Source of the DNA: Paramacrobiotus metropolitanus
Taxonomy: Eukaryota > Tardigrada > Eutardigrada > Parachela > Macrobiotidae
DNA: 64,000 nt
Assembly: GCF_019649055.1 (NCBI RefSeq)
Contig: NW_026570266.1
Span: 558,001 to 622,000, forward strand
Direction of reading: 5' to 3'
Shown here: in pieces, positions 49,383-58,613 of the stretch
How positions within the stretch are numbered: position 1 is the first letter of the stretch
Layout of the letters: the number at the start of each line of letters is the position of its first letter
Position numbers and translations under genes: made by a program
Notes under the pieces: generated by a model
The model's database searches: none
Told to the model about the DNA's origin: nothing
What the model saw: only the letters and a program-made list of their open reading frames with translations

Positions 49383-50450
49383 TTGGGATTACAGGGAGCA
49401 CAAGGAAGTCTGATGGCCCGTTACAGTGACACAGCCGTGGACTATATCATCCAACCGGGAATATCGTTGAAAACCCGCCCACATTACGCTCAACAGTCAG
49501 CGAAGAACCCAGTAAAAGTTCCGCAATGGACGCCGGCAACCGCGCCCTACCACCCCGCTCCTGGATCCGGTGACGGACCCGCACCGTGGCGCGGCCAGCA
49601 CGTCTACACTCCGAAGAGCAGCTGCAACTATTGCATCCAGCCAACGCCTACCAGCGGTGCCACAGCTGCAGCGCCATCAGCCTGCCAGGCCAGCACTTTT
49701 TGGCGCAAGATCACTGAAACCGTGACAACCTGCGCCGGCATGGTCTGCGCACCAACCTGCCTGAGCTTGTCCACGGCGTTGCCGCTGACCGTCGTGGATG
49801 CCATGTGCGTTCGAACATTACAGACGACCTACACAACAAAGCTGGATGGTGAGAATCCCCAGCCTTCGTCGGTGCCGGATTCGGGGAATGGTCACACTGA
49901 CCGGCGCCGCCGAGCCCTGACGACGACGCGATCCCCGCCAGAACGGCCGGGCCAGTTGTTTGCCGGGGATGTTGTCGTTGCTCGGCGTCCCAGAGACCTG
50001 ACGGTAGAATCGTCGGTGGCCACATCGGAAAACGATGATCAGAAAGGCACCAGCGCTGTCGCCGTAAAAGAGGCAGAACGAGCATTCTCGCTTCCCGCGC
50101 CACAACCTATTGACCTGCGGGATGCCGAGGATGTAATCCTTCACCGACATCGTAGAGATGTGACGACGGTGGTGAGCTCGTCAGTGGCAACATCAGCCTG
50201 CAGAAATATTGGCATCCAGACGCCCGCATTGGGCGGCGGTGTGACGCTGTCGTCGGATGGCAATCCCTGCTACAGCATCACCATAACCCCCACCGTGCAG
50301 CAGAGCGACACCTGCACTCTGGACGTGCACGTGACCTCCTATGGCCCGTGTGTTGGAACTTCGGAAAACGGCATTCCCACTGTTAACACTGATCTTTCGG
50401 TGGCGACACTGGATCCGATTACATCCAGCGGGACAATTTGCACGTTCTAA
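49383..50450 (+). CDS. Family B secreted protein, first exon not found
   Basis: Open from the acceptor ggctttgcag|TTG to the stop at 50448-50450, 355 residues. The N-terminal block YSDTAVDYIIQPGISL, GSGDGPAPWRGQHVY and CIQPTPT match the intact gene at 38.9 kb. Instead of a Thr repeat it has a cysteine-bearing block, then two strongly basic sites, DRRRRA and HRHRRD, that look like furin-type cleavage sites, and a C-terminal domain with CRNIGIQTP and NPCYSITITP. No in-frame ATG gives a signal peptide, so a short upstream exon in phase 0 is expected, or its loss makes this copy dead. Function unknown; a processed secreted protein is inferred. Confidence 0.6.
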   Translation: MGLQGAQGSLMARYSDTAVDYIIQPGISLKTRPHYAQQSAKNPVKVPQWTPATAPYHPAPGSGDGPAPWRGQHVYTPKSSCNYCIQPTPTSGATAAAPSACQASTFWRKITETVTTCAGMVCAPTCLSLSTALPLTVVDAMCVRTLQTTYTTKLDGENPQPSSVPDSGNGHTDRRRRALTTTRSPPERPGQLFAGDVVVARRPRDLTVESSVATSENDDQKGTSAVAVKEAERAFSLPAPQPIDLRDAEDVILHRHRRDVTTVVSSSVATSACRNIGIQTPALGGGVTLSSDGNPCYSITITPTVQQSDTCTLDVHVTSYGPCVGTSENGIPTVNTDLSVATLDPITSSGTICTF

Positions 50451-51254
50451 TGACGACTCTACAGCGGATAACTTTACTGTACTTGGCTCGACATAATCCT
50501 GTTTGATAGTTTTGGATGATTCTTATCGTAAATTCGTGTTCGCCGGATACTCACGAGATCTGTGGCGCGGAATCGTGCACTATGCTACTGCGGTTTAAAT
50601 GTTTAAAGCGTTTTGTAGGAACTGTATTACTCGTATTAGCAGCAGCGATACCCGTATTGAATTGGATAGATGTTTGCTTCAGATACACATTAAAGTTTTG
50701 ATCGTTTTGGTGGTGTCTCGTGAACCCCTTTTGTCATATGTACTTCCGTTCATTGTCGCTAAAGTCCTTGCAACTTCCTGTTGTGTTACTTACTGTTCTA
50801 CTTATTCCTAAATTTACTCTAGTTGTGCTGCTGGCCAACCAGCAGCCACCGTCATGCTGTACCGTATTATTAAAGTTACTTATTATATATTATACGTACT
50901 TTTACTGAGTTTTACATACTTTGCAGTTTTGATCTAATTTTTGATGAGGTCCAGAATCAGTTTTAATGCTGCTGGATGGGACATCCTATTGTCTGCAACA
51001 AGAAGCGCGAAACAGCCATGTACGGAATAAGCTTTAATTCCCTTATTACACTAAATGAAGATTGACTAATTCGAGTTTGCACTGCATTATGTGGATCGCT
51101 CTACATTATTACTTACATGCATCACATTATCGTGTCTGGCGATCCATAAGAGTAAGTGAACTCTTTTAGAACACCCGAGTATGAGTGTGCTGACTTTATC
51201 AGTGAAAAGTAGCTAGGGAAAAGCATGATGTAACGTTTCGGTGACTCTCCGCCA

Positions 51255-51565
51255 GTGAATGCTAACGAGGCAAGTAAAGGGCGCTGCGATCGTGGAACTG
51301 CTGGTGGGCGTGGGCTGCAGGTGCTCTTCGGAGTGCACTCGTGCTGTCCGCGTCAACATGCTTGTCCGTCACCGGAACCTGTTGCGGCGTTATAGGGCGT
51401 GGTCGCTGGCGAATTTCAATGGGGTCTTTGCCAGTTAATGGGCACTGAACTGACTCAAGTAGACGTTGCCTAGCGCCATTCCTGGCTGAATACGATACTC
51501 TTCCATGTCGTCTTTGTTCCGCGGCATCAGATTGGCGCGTCCAGCAGTGAACGTCCTGGAAAACA
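51255..51565 (-). pseudogene. Family B decayed copy on minus strand
   Basis: On the minus strand MEEYRIQPGMALG, then GSGDG and RGQHECTPKSTC, are recognisable in the order of the 49.4-kb gene but are separated by stops and frame changes. Its downstream flank (50935-51030) resembles that of the other minus-strand copy (41900-42010), so both came from duplication of a larger block. Confidence 0.65.
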
Positions 51566-52144
51566 GTCGAATTTTTAACAGCAGCTTCTTGAAAGAAATC
51601 ATGGAACGACAAGCGCAAAAAACGGTTTTGTTTTGATCACTCTTTGAGCAGTTGCGAATCGCAACTTGCGATTGGGTTAAAACTAAATCAAAAAAGGCTA
51701 TCAACAAAGGTTATGGCATTGTATTTTCCGATGAGATAAACAGAGATCTTTTTAAGAGAATTATCAGTATCAGACTGAGTATACGGCGCACAGAAAAACA
51801 GCCAGAATAAAGCGCTTTCCGTTAACGACTGGCAGCATTTTAAATTTGCTTATAATAATGACGAGTACAAAGCCATTGGTTTCTACACAATGACGGAAAA
51901 CAAAATTTCCGCCGCTATACTGTATGACTCGTATGGATCATAATCACGTAAACGGGAGCAAACCGGAGAGTGGCCACGCAATGCTAAATTGCTGTGCCGC
52001 CTGCTATGCGGTGATGTGCAGTGTGCGGTGCTGGGTTGTGGTAAATGGCTATGTAACTTATAAATTACTTTACTGTTGCTTTTTTATGTTTAAATTTCAT
52101 CATCTTAATTAGTTTACAACGACAATGTCACCACTTGAGGAGGC

Positions 52145-52350
52145 GTCATAATACGTCGCCGAAAATTGGAGCGGCAAAATAGGGCGTGGCCGCTGGCGTC
52201 TATTGGGGGAATTTCAGTGGGATCTTTGCCGGTTGGTGAGGCATAGTCCAGGCGTTATCCAGTGTCGCTCCTGACTGAATGCGATACACATAGAGCCATA
52301 GTCATCCACAATGTCTTCGTGCCGGGGTAACAGATTGGCGTTACCGCCTT
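52145..52350 (-). pseudogene. Family B decayed copy, most degraded
   Basis: It aligns with 51400-51560 on the minus strand: a shared gccaatctg.tacc-like start, a tcgcattcag/tcgtattcag word, ggcaaagatccc and cagcggccacgccctat. No frame survives. Confidence 0.55.
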
Positions 52351-52959
52351 GAAAAACGTCGAATTGTTATTAAAAGCTACTCGAAGAACCGAAATCTTTG
52401 AATGCTTGAGATTGGATTAAGACTGTAGATTATTGACAAAAGGCATGGAATATTCTTATCCAGCGCGATGAGACAAACAGAGACGTTATCAAAAAAGTAA
52501 ACTATTTAATGCCTTACCAAATTTCTGATCTGCGCCGCTACGCCGCCCGAGGGTGGTTGGAAGTCAGTAGCCTTCAAGTAGCCGGGAAGTCGTGGCTGCT
52601 CCATAGCAACGCGTGCTCCTACTGTAATTTTTAATTAGGGCGCGTTTGCAAACCGTGCTGTCTGCAAATACCGGTGGCACATGAAAAATTAACAGAAAAC
52701 CAAGGTCTACAAAGCGAAAGACACATGCATGATAAAAAAGAGTAGTGTGCTCGGTAAAATCTGCGGTCAGTTAGTGGCCTCGCGTATGCGTAGTTTGGCG
52801 CACTGTGTAATTCCTGTAATTGGTGACGTGCGAAACAACGTCTACGGGGGTTGCCATTCCGGCGCAGATCAGAAATGTGCGGTCGAAACGAAAACTGCCA
52901 GCCTAAAGCGCAATCCTTTAGCAACTGGCATAGCTCTTAAACAGTGCTGTGCAATACTA

Positions 52960-53754
52960 CAGGGTGGTCGTGCCAAGTGTGGGCAGTTGCATAAAATAAG
53001 CTGAAAAATATTTCTGTAAATGGTTTTGATATTTACTTTGCATTTTTCTTGGGTAAATTGTCATTGGAAATTCAGCAATATTAAAAACAAAATCTTCTAA
53101 CGGGTTAGCAAGGGGCGGAGTCTAGCTTAAGGGGGAAGAATAGCGGTCATTTTTTGGGTGCCTATAAAGTTATACCAGCCGTTTTAAAAAAATTTCACGT
53201 GATGTTTTCTAACATACTTTTTGGAGAACTATTGAGTGATCCAAAGGATGTTCTCTGTGGGTAAGCGAAAAAATTTTTCGCCATCAGTGCCGGTGGTACG
53301 TTCGAAGGAAAATGTAACGCCCATAGACATGTATGCTAAAAAAGAACCATCTGAAGAAAGTGGTTGGTTGCCTAGATCACTGATCGCTTGGGGGCAAGAT
53401 AGCTATACTTAAAACGAAACTGCGAAGGCACTATAAAAAAACTATGTTATCTGTTGTCTGTTATTATACGCTTAATATTCTTTAAATGTTATTGGTTGAA
53501 CACGATGTTTTCTTTTTAAGCAGCCCGATTTTTGCTAAAAAACTAAAAGTAATATTTTGGATCCCGTTGCCTGCTCTTTTACTTTTTCCATATAAACTCC
53601 AGTAAGGAAGCTGCAGTATACCAGGAGGCATAGAGCTAAAAATTCAAGAAAAAATGTCATGTCATGTCATGAAAAAATTATACAAAAATTTGAGACTTCA
53701 ACTGTAACACTGGAGGAATTGTTGTCACTGCCCACACTTGGCGCGACCACCCTG
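52960..53754. mobile_element. Non-autonomous DNA element with about 30-bp inverted repeats
   Basis: CAGGGTGGTCG(T/C)GCCAAG at 52960 is matched in reverse complement at 53724-53754, with one mismatch in the 27 central bases. The 795-bp interior has no ORF. I cannot see a convincing target-site duplication (left flank gcaatacta, right flank ttctaatgg). The tips start CAGGG, as in several hAT-like elements, but the family is not certain. Confidence 0.6.
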
Positions 53755-54378
53755 TTCTAATGGTAGATCCAGGATGGATCCACAGACGGAGACAGAAACG
53801 GAATCTATCCCGTGGAGTGAGCGACACGATCTGGGTCGCGAGCTATGCGGAAACACAAAACGTCGCACCGTAATCGCTGACTTTTAATAATGTTGAAAGT
53901 CTGGAGAACAGAAATCAACAAGTGATCGGCGCAGCTCGATCGTAAAACGTGGAGCCTATTCAACAGTGTGTAACACTGTGCAGCACGTGCTATGCCGCGC
54001 CCACTAACAGAACACAAGCCAATCAGAAGCGAGACACAACACAGACCGTAATCCAAAGGCGTAGCGCCTAGCGCCACGGGCGTGAACGCTAGTGAAGCCT
54101 CGTCTCACATGCCTCTGGGGGGATGCCGAGCTCCTGTGAGGCTGGACACACTCCCGAATCCACGAAAAGACGGTCGCCGGTGTCTGTGTGCTCGAAAACA
54201 TCAAATTCTCTTATTCCATTTATCATATCACATCAATTCCATAAGGCACAATTCCATTTAACACGATGTGAATAAAGAGATCCAATTACAAAAATACTAT
54301 CATAAAACAGATCAACAGTTATAAGATCAACAAAAGTATTAATCAAATGTAGACTAGGATCCTCCATTTCTGACTCGT

Positions 54379-54863
54379 AAAGGTCACAGGTCCTGTCCAC
54401 CGTTTTCTGCACTTTGGCCCATTCCGCTCTGTTGAGCAATCCTGCGCATCCGTAATGCGACTTCATCACAATCCGCTTGAGAATCAGGTGCGTATCAAGT
54501 ACGACTTAGGAATACTGCTTCATCTTTGGAATATGGTGCGTATCAATTGTACGACTTCAAAATGAGATCCATAAAGGTCATGGAGGACGTCATGTAGACA
54601 AGCGTAGTTCGCTTCCTCCCTGGTAAAGGTCATCCCATATGAAGATGATCCGTTGAGATGTGCGACACGTTCGGGTTAATGGTCCCAAAAGGTCATGCGA
54701 CTTGGTTTTCGATGCGGTGACTCTGTTGGGCGGTAATGATCCCAAAGGTCATCCAACTCTTCAAAACTTCCATTAAAGGTCATGGAGGAACTTAGCCAAT
54801 TTTCTGCGGCTTTCAAGCACTTCGTTGCTTGCCTCCCTGGTAAGACTTTTCGGTTTGACCTTT
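54379..54863. repeat. Left arm of AAAGGTCA-rich block, with short hairpins
   Basis: Six plus-strand AAAGGTCA octamers start at 54379, 54573, 54625, 54688, 54744 and 54775. The first minus-strand copy appears at 54856. Two short hairpins, AAGCG/CGCTT at 54600-54614 and AAGCA/TGCTT at 54815-54830, are each followed by cctccctggtaa, with a compensating pair change. A tandem gaat..ggtgcgtatcaa unit lies at 54480 and 54532. No ORF is convincing here. Confidence 0.6.
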
Positions 54864-54900
54864 GCGTCGCACATCCAACTTCAACATGCCTCGAACGGCC

Positions 54901-55351
54901 AGAGTGCCGGCAAGTTTACCGTAGCATCTCCGATGGGGCCGGCTGGTTACCGCATTGAGTTTACCCCATGAAATTTCCACATTTAATCTTTAGCTCTTGT
55001 TCGCCGCTTGTGGCTAGTATTATTACGAGAAATCCGGCTCGATTACCGTAGTTTTTCTCGTTTCAATTGTAATACTGAATCGCTTAAGGAGAGTGCCGGC
55101 ACAGTTTTACCGTAACAACTCTAATGAGGCCGGCTGGTTGCCGCATTAAGTTAACTTCATCAGTATTCCACCTGTTGTCTTTCTCTTTTTCACCGCTTGT
55201 GGCCCCGTTTCGTATTCAAGAGATCCGGCTTGATTACCGTAGTTTCTCTTGTGCATTTATAACACTGAGTCGCTTAGAGGGGAGAGCCGGCTAACTGCCG
55301 TAGCAACTCCCTTGGGGCCGGCTTTATAAACCGAATCAAATTCAACCCCAA
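54901..55351. repeat. Array of eight covarying hairpins with CCGGC...ACCG loops
   Basis: Two and a half tandem units of about 190 bases contain hairpins at 54901-54929, 54931-54957, 55026-55060, 55090-55122, 55122-55148, 55217-55251, 55280-55311 and 55312-55351. Each loop carries CCGGC and, 4-9 bases later, ACCG or GCCG, which can form an inner CGG/CCG stem. Outer stems differ in sequence but stay paired: CGAGAAA/TTTCTCG becomes CAAGAGA/TCTCTTG; AGAGT/ACTCT corresponds to GGGAG/CTCCC; CGATG/CATTG to TAATG/CATTA. Such compensatory change suggests selection on RNA or single-strand structure. It lies just downstream of the minus-strand ORF cluster, as a 3' untranslated or replication element might. 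Confidence 0.7.
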
Positions 55352-55536
55352 TAGGATTCCACATGATTTCTTTAGGCAATTCTGTGCTATAAACGCTGCA
55401 AACAACAAATACACAAATACAGTTAATATTAATATGTCACATGTCGCGCCCTTTATACAACACCATTTTCATCTTTGTGACGTACCGACAAAGTGCCGTA
55501 GACGTCCTTTTAATAGTGTGATCCTAACGATCAGCA

Positions 55537-56202
55537 CTATTCCATTTCATTTGAATCGCCCTCGCCATCTCTTGGTGGACGCTTCTTAGCGCTTTCGGGT
55601 TGATTACGATCAGATGTCCGGTCAATTGGTTCCGTTGAATCAACTTCCATGACCTTTGCCGGGTCAACTTCGCGCTGGCCACGACCTTTCCCTTGGCGGC
55701 TTCGCTTGACTCTCTCAAGTTGGTGCCGTGCGTCGTTCTCCTCTAACCGCAGTCTCCGGTTATTAGGGTCAGCTGCCAGTCGCCGTTGTACGTCAGCGAG
55801 ATTATCTCGGAGTTGCTGGTTCCGTATACCGCGTCGTCCCATCTGGTTAGGAGCACGTTCTGGACGACGGTCGCTTTTCTTCACCAGGAATTCATCGATG
55901 TAGGTTTCGATGCCGTCCACCGGTTCAACATAGTCGCTTCCTAGAGAATCTTTGATCTTATTGATCCTTTCTTCGACTTGGGATGCATGACGCTGTGTCA
56001 AATTGCCCTTTTCCATCCGTGTCTTACACTTCTTCAGCGCCTTTCGAGCTGTGTGCGCTATGCTGATATGTTCCATTGGTTGTCCCAATTTAGCGACATG
56101 AGCTCGGAAAAATGGTGGAATGTCATCTCTCATGGTATTAGATACCAATTGGTTCTGCGTCTTATAATGCGCCAGTCTCGCAGCGAAGACCTTTTGCCCC
56201 AT
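55537..56202 (-). CDS. Cluster ORF 5: 221-aa helical basic protein
   Basis: Not recognised. The predicted product is charged and largely helical, with an internal coiled-coil-like stretch (NQQLRDNLADVQRRLAADP) and a basic, glycine-rich KGRGQRE segment near the C-terminus, suggesting nucleic-acid or protein-scaffold binding. Its ATG overlaps the end of the preceding ORF by 73 nt in another frame. The upstream ORF's last residues look out of character compared with this frame, so the two may be one protein reached by frameshifting or split by an indel. It lies closest to the hairpin array and is the last gene of the cluster. Confidence 0.55.
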   Translation of the reverse strand: MGQKVFAARLAHYKTQNQLVSNTMRDDIPPFFRAHVAKLGQPMEHISIAHTARKALKKCKTRMEKGNLTQRHASQVEERINKIKDSLGSDYVEPVDGIETYIDEFLVKKSDRRPERAPNQMGRRGIRNQQLRDNLADVQRRLAADPNNRRLRLEENDARHQLERVKRSRQGKGRGQREVDPAKVMEVDSTEPIDRTSDRNQPESAKKRPPRDGEGDSNEME

Positions 56203-56951
56203 TCTTTTGCGGCATAATCTGTAGGATCCACTTGTAATCCTATCGATGCTCTGGCTGCGAGCAACTTAAAGGCTGGATTCACATGTCGTAAAACAAACTG
56301 AGCCACGTATTCTTGTCGTTCGGGATAATCTGCGTAGTAGAATTGTGTCATCCCGATTGGGTCAGTTGTATCCAGCGGTACATCCAATAAACTCAAATCC
56401 ACCAAACTGTGTAGCCCATTCCGTCGGATAGGGAGATAACAGTCCCTTACCGAATCGCGGTGGATAAATAATCGACGGAAAGTTCCTTGTTCCACTCCCT
56501 GTTTAATCTCTCTCGCATAACCCGAGTCGAGTAAGAATTGGCTCAACTGTCTCAGAATTGTGCTGATTTTGTTGGCTTCAACCGAGTCCGATTCGAGTCC
56601 AAAGTATCGACAAATTTCGACCGTTTGCTCATCAATATCAGTCGTATTGTATTCCATATCGATGGTATCCGGTTGTCGGTTATCGAATCTGGAGTTCTGT
56701 CGCTGATCAGCCTGTTGACGATTATCCGGTTCACGTTGACCTTCTAGTTCACGTCGCTCTCCTGACTCAGGCTGCGACGGTTCATTACTCGCCGGTGTAG
56801 CCGGTTGAAGGTCACTATCCAAAATCACATTTCGTCGATGGGTCACGTTTTCTTGAGATGCGGTTTCCATAACTGAACTAGTCCCTTCCATCGCATCGTC
56901 CTCTTGTACGACACTCACAATTGGATCCACTACGTGAACCATTGACTCCAC
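56130..56951 (-). CDS. Cluster ORF 4: 273-aa protein
   Basis: Not recognised. The first 110 residues are acidic, Gln/Asn-rich and probably disordered. From about 110 on it looks folded, with helices around ICRYFGLES, ILRQLSQFLLDSG and a hydrophobic LVDLSLLDVPLD stretch. The ATG overlaps the end of the previous ORF by 22 nt, a tight coupling that is unusual for animal nuclear genes. No introns are needed. Confidence 0.55.
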   Translation of the reverse strand: MESMVHVVDPIVSVVQEDDAMEGTSSVMETASQENVTHRRNVILDSDLQPATPASNEPSQPESGERRELEGQREPDNRQQADQRQNSRFDNRQPDTIDMEYNTTDIDEQTVEICRYFGLESDSVEANKISTILRQLSQFLLDSGYAREIKQGVEQGTFRRLFIHRDSVRDCYLPIRRNGLHSLVDLSLLDVPLDTTDPIGMTQFYYADYPERQEYVAQFVLRHVNPAFKLLAARASIGLQVDPTDYAAKEWGKRSSLRDWRIIRRRTNWYLIP

Positions 56952-58273
56952 CCGCTGATACTTTGGGGTGAATCTTCCCGCTCTGCGCTTGATGACCTTT
57001 TGCTTGCACCCGAGTCAAAGGTCGCATAAAATGCAGCTCTCTGTTGCCAACTTTTATCCTGTGGGTCGGGCGTTCGATTCCGCGTGTGTTCGCGTCTTTT
57101 ATCCCATGACCTTTCAGGTGTTGACATTCTGACATTGCGATTCCGGAATGCAACTCCCATCGGCACCTGATGCCCTTGCTTTTCAGGTTCTGTACGGAAT
57201 GTCTCCGCACGCCGTTTTTCTTCACGTCCTCTCGTCGCCGCCAAAATCTTCGCCGTATCGATTTTCCTTTGAATACTCATTTCTGTAACTTCGTCTCCAT
57301 GGCGCACCCATCCTCTTCCGCCGCGGTAATCTCTATCGCGAGAACGTTCGCGTGACCTTTCGTTGCGGTAGTCACGTGTTCTTTCACGAGAGTGTTCGCG
57401 TGACCTTTCTCTCTGTCGTTCAGAAGTCCGCTCATGTTCTCGTGAATGTCCGCGTGACCTTTCTCTATGCGGAGGCGACCGTGGTCGTATGAAGCCTTCG
57501 TCCCGTTTGAAGCTTCTGAGTGCTTGCAGCACATCGCTTTCGGTTCGGCGAGATTTACGTAATTCATCCATACGTCTTTCCACTTCCTTCTTTATGTATG
57601 GTGCCGGCGCGAACCCGTCTTGCAGTCGTTTCTTCTCCCGCAACAGCGTTTTGAATAACTCGTCTGGCATAGCAGCTGGATCTTTCGTTAACGTTTCGAT
57701 TTGTATGATGAGGGACTGACGTGTCAGCTGCACTTCTTCTTCGTTTAGGCTGGCTGTGGGTCCGGTTGAACTCGACGTACTGGGCAACCCCTCTCGTGCA
57801 GCCTGTTCACTTGCTCTCTTATTTTCCGCATTAATCTTCGCGCGGATTTCGTCTTCCATCTGCTGAGCTCGCATCTTCGCTTGGTCTTCTTCGAACTTCT
57901 TCCGATATGCGTCTGTTTGTGGACATTTCAACGGCTCCAAGGTGTCATCCCAACCAGGTTCATTGTTCCGGATCGCTTCTCGATAACGATCTTCGAATAG
58001 CATTCGCTCTTCTACTGGGATGCTGCCGTAGTTTCTTGCGCTTATGAGATTTCGAAAAACGTCCAAGTTCCCACGTTTGGCTTCCGAGACCCCAACGAGT
58101 GAAACCATATGCGGGTCATCCAGCTTGTGAATACAAGTGTAGCAAGGAAATTTCTTATCAACCTTTTTGTTGTTCCTTCAGCAGTCCGGACACTTTGAAT
58201 TATAGCCCGTAAACTGATCGATGTCTGCCGCCATTCCCGAACGTTTAGGAGTGGCTTGACCTTTTTGTGCCAT
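56930..58273 (-). CDS. Cluster ORF 3: RS-rich protein with N-terminal zinc-ribbon-like motif and in-frame TGA
   Basis: The frame opens with ATG at 58273, just after a good acceptor-like tttataattgcag. It reads 31 codons ending CPDC, then TGA at 58180-58178. The same frame continues with FPCYTC and runs without further stops to 56930; the first ATG after the TGA is at 58108 (392 aa). The two CxxC pairs straddling the TGA form a typical zinc-ribbon spacing. Residues about 205-270 of the 392-aa part are RS/ER repeats (RERSREHSRER), as in splicing factors, preceded by a long Lys/Glu-rich helix. Either the 392-aa ORF is translated alone, the TGA is read through, or the copy is mutated. Confidence 0.6.
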
Positions 58274-58613
58274 CTTTCTTCTTCAATCTGCAATTATAAA
58301 ACAATCCGTCATATTAACCTCTCCACGTTAATCCTTTCCATTCCTATCCGTTATCAAGGCTTTCTATCATTTTTACGCCTATTCCGTTACTGAGCTGAGA
58401 CTTTCCTAGCTCCTGCTGCCTTTTCTATCACTGTAACGTGGTGACCTTTCTCACGTTATCAGCGCTCTCTGACTACTGTGACCTTTTCTATTAGTCCTAG
58501 TACTGCTTTCAGGTGACCTTTCATAACACTTTTTCTCTTTCGTTTTAAACTATTTTATGCTTTTTCTGTAATATGCAGGGTTCATTACTCGCTGCATATT
58601 ACAATCGATTAGT

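Noticed and set aside
52960-54200. Reading the CAGGGTGGTCG ends as LTR ends followed by primer-binding sites
   Set aside because: ACA followed by a TGG-rich stretch resembles an LTR/PBS junction, but the flanks outside the two ends are not similar to each other, so an inverted-repeat DNA element fits better.
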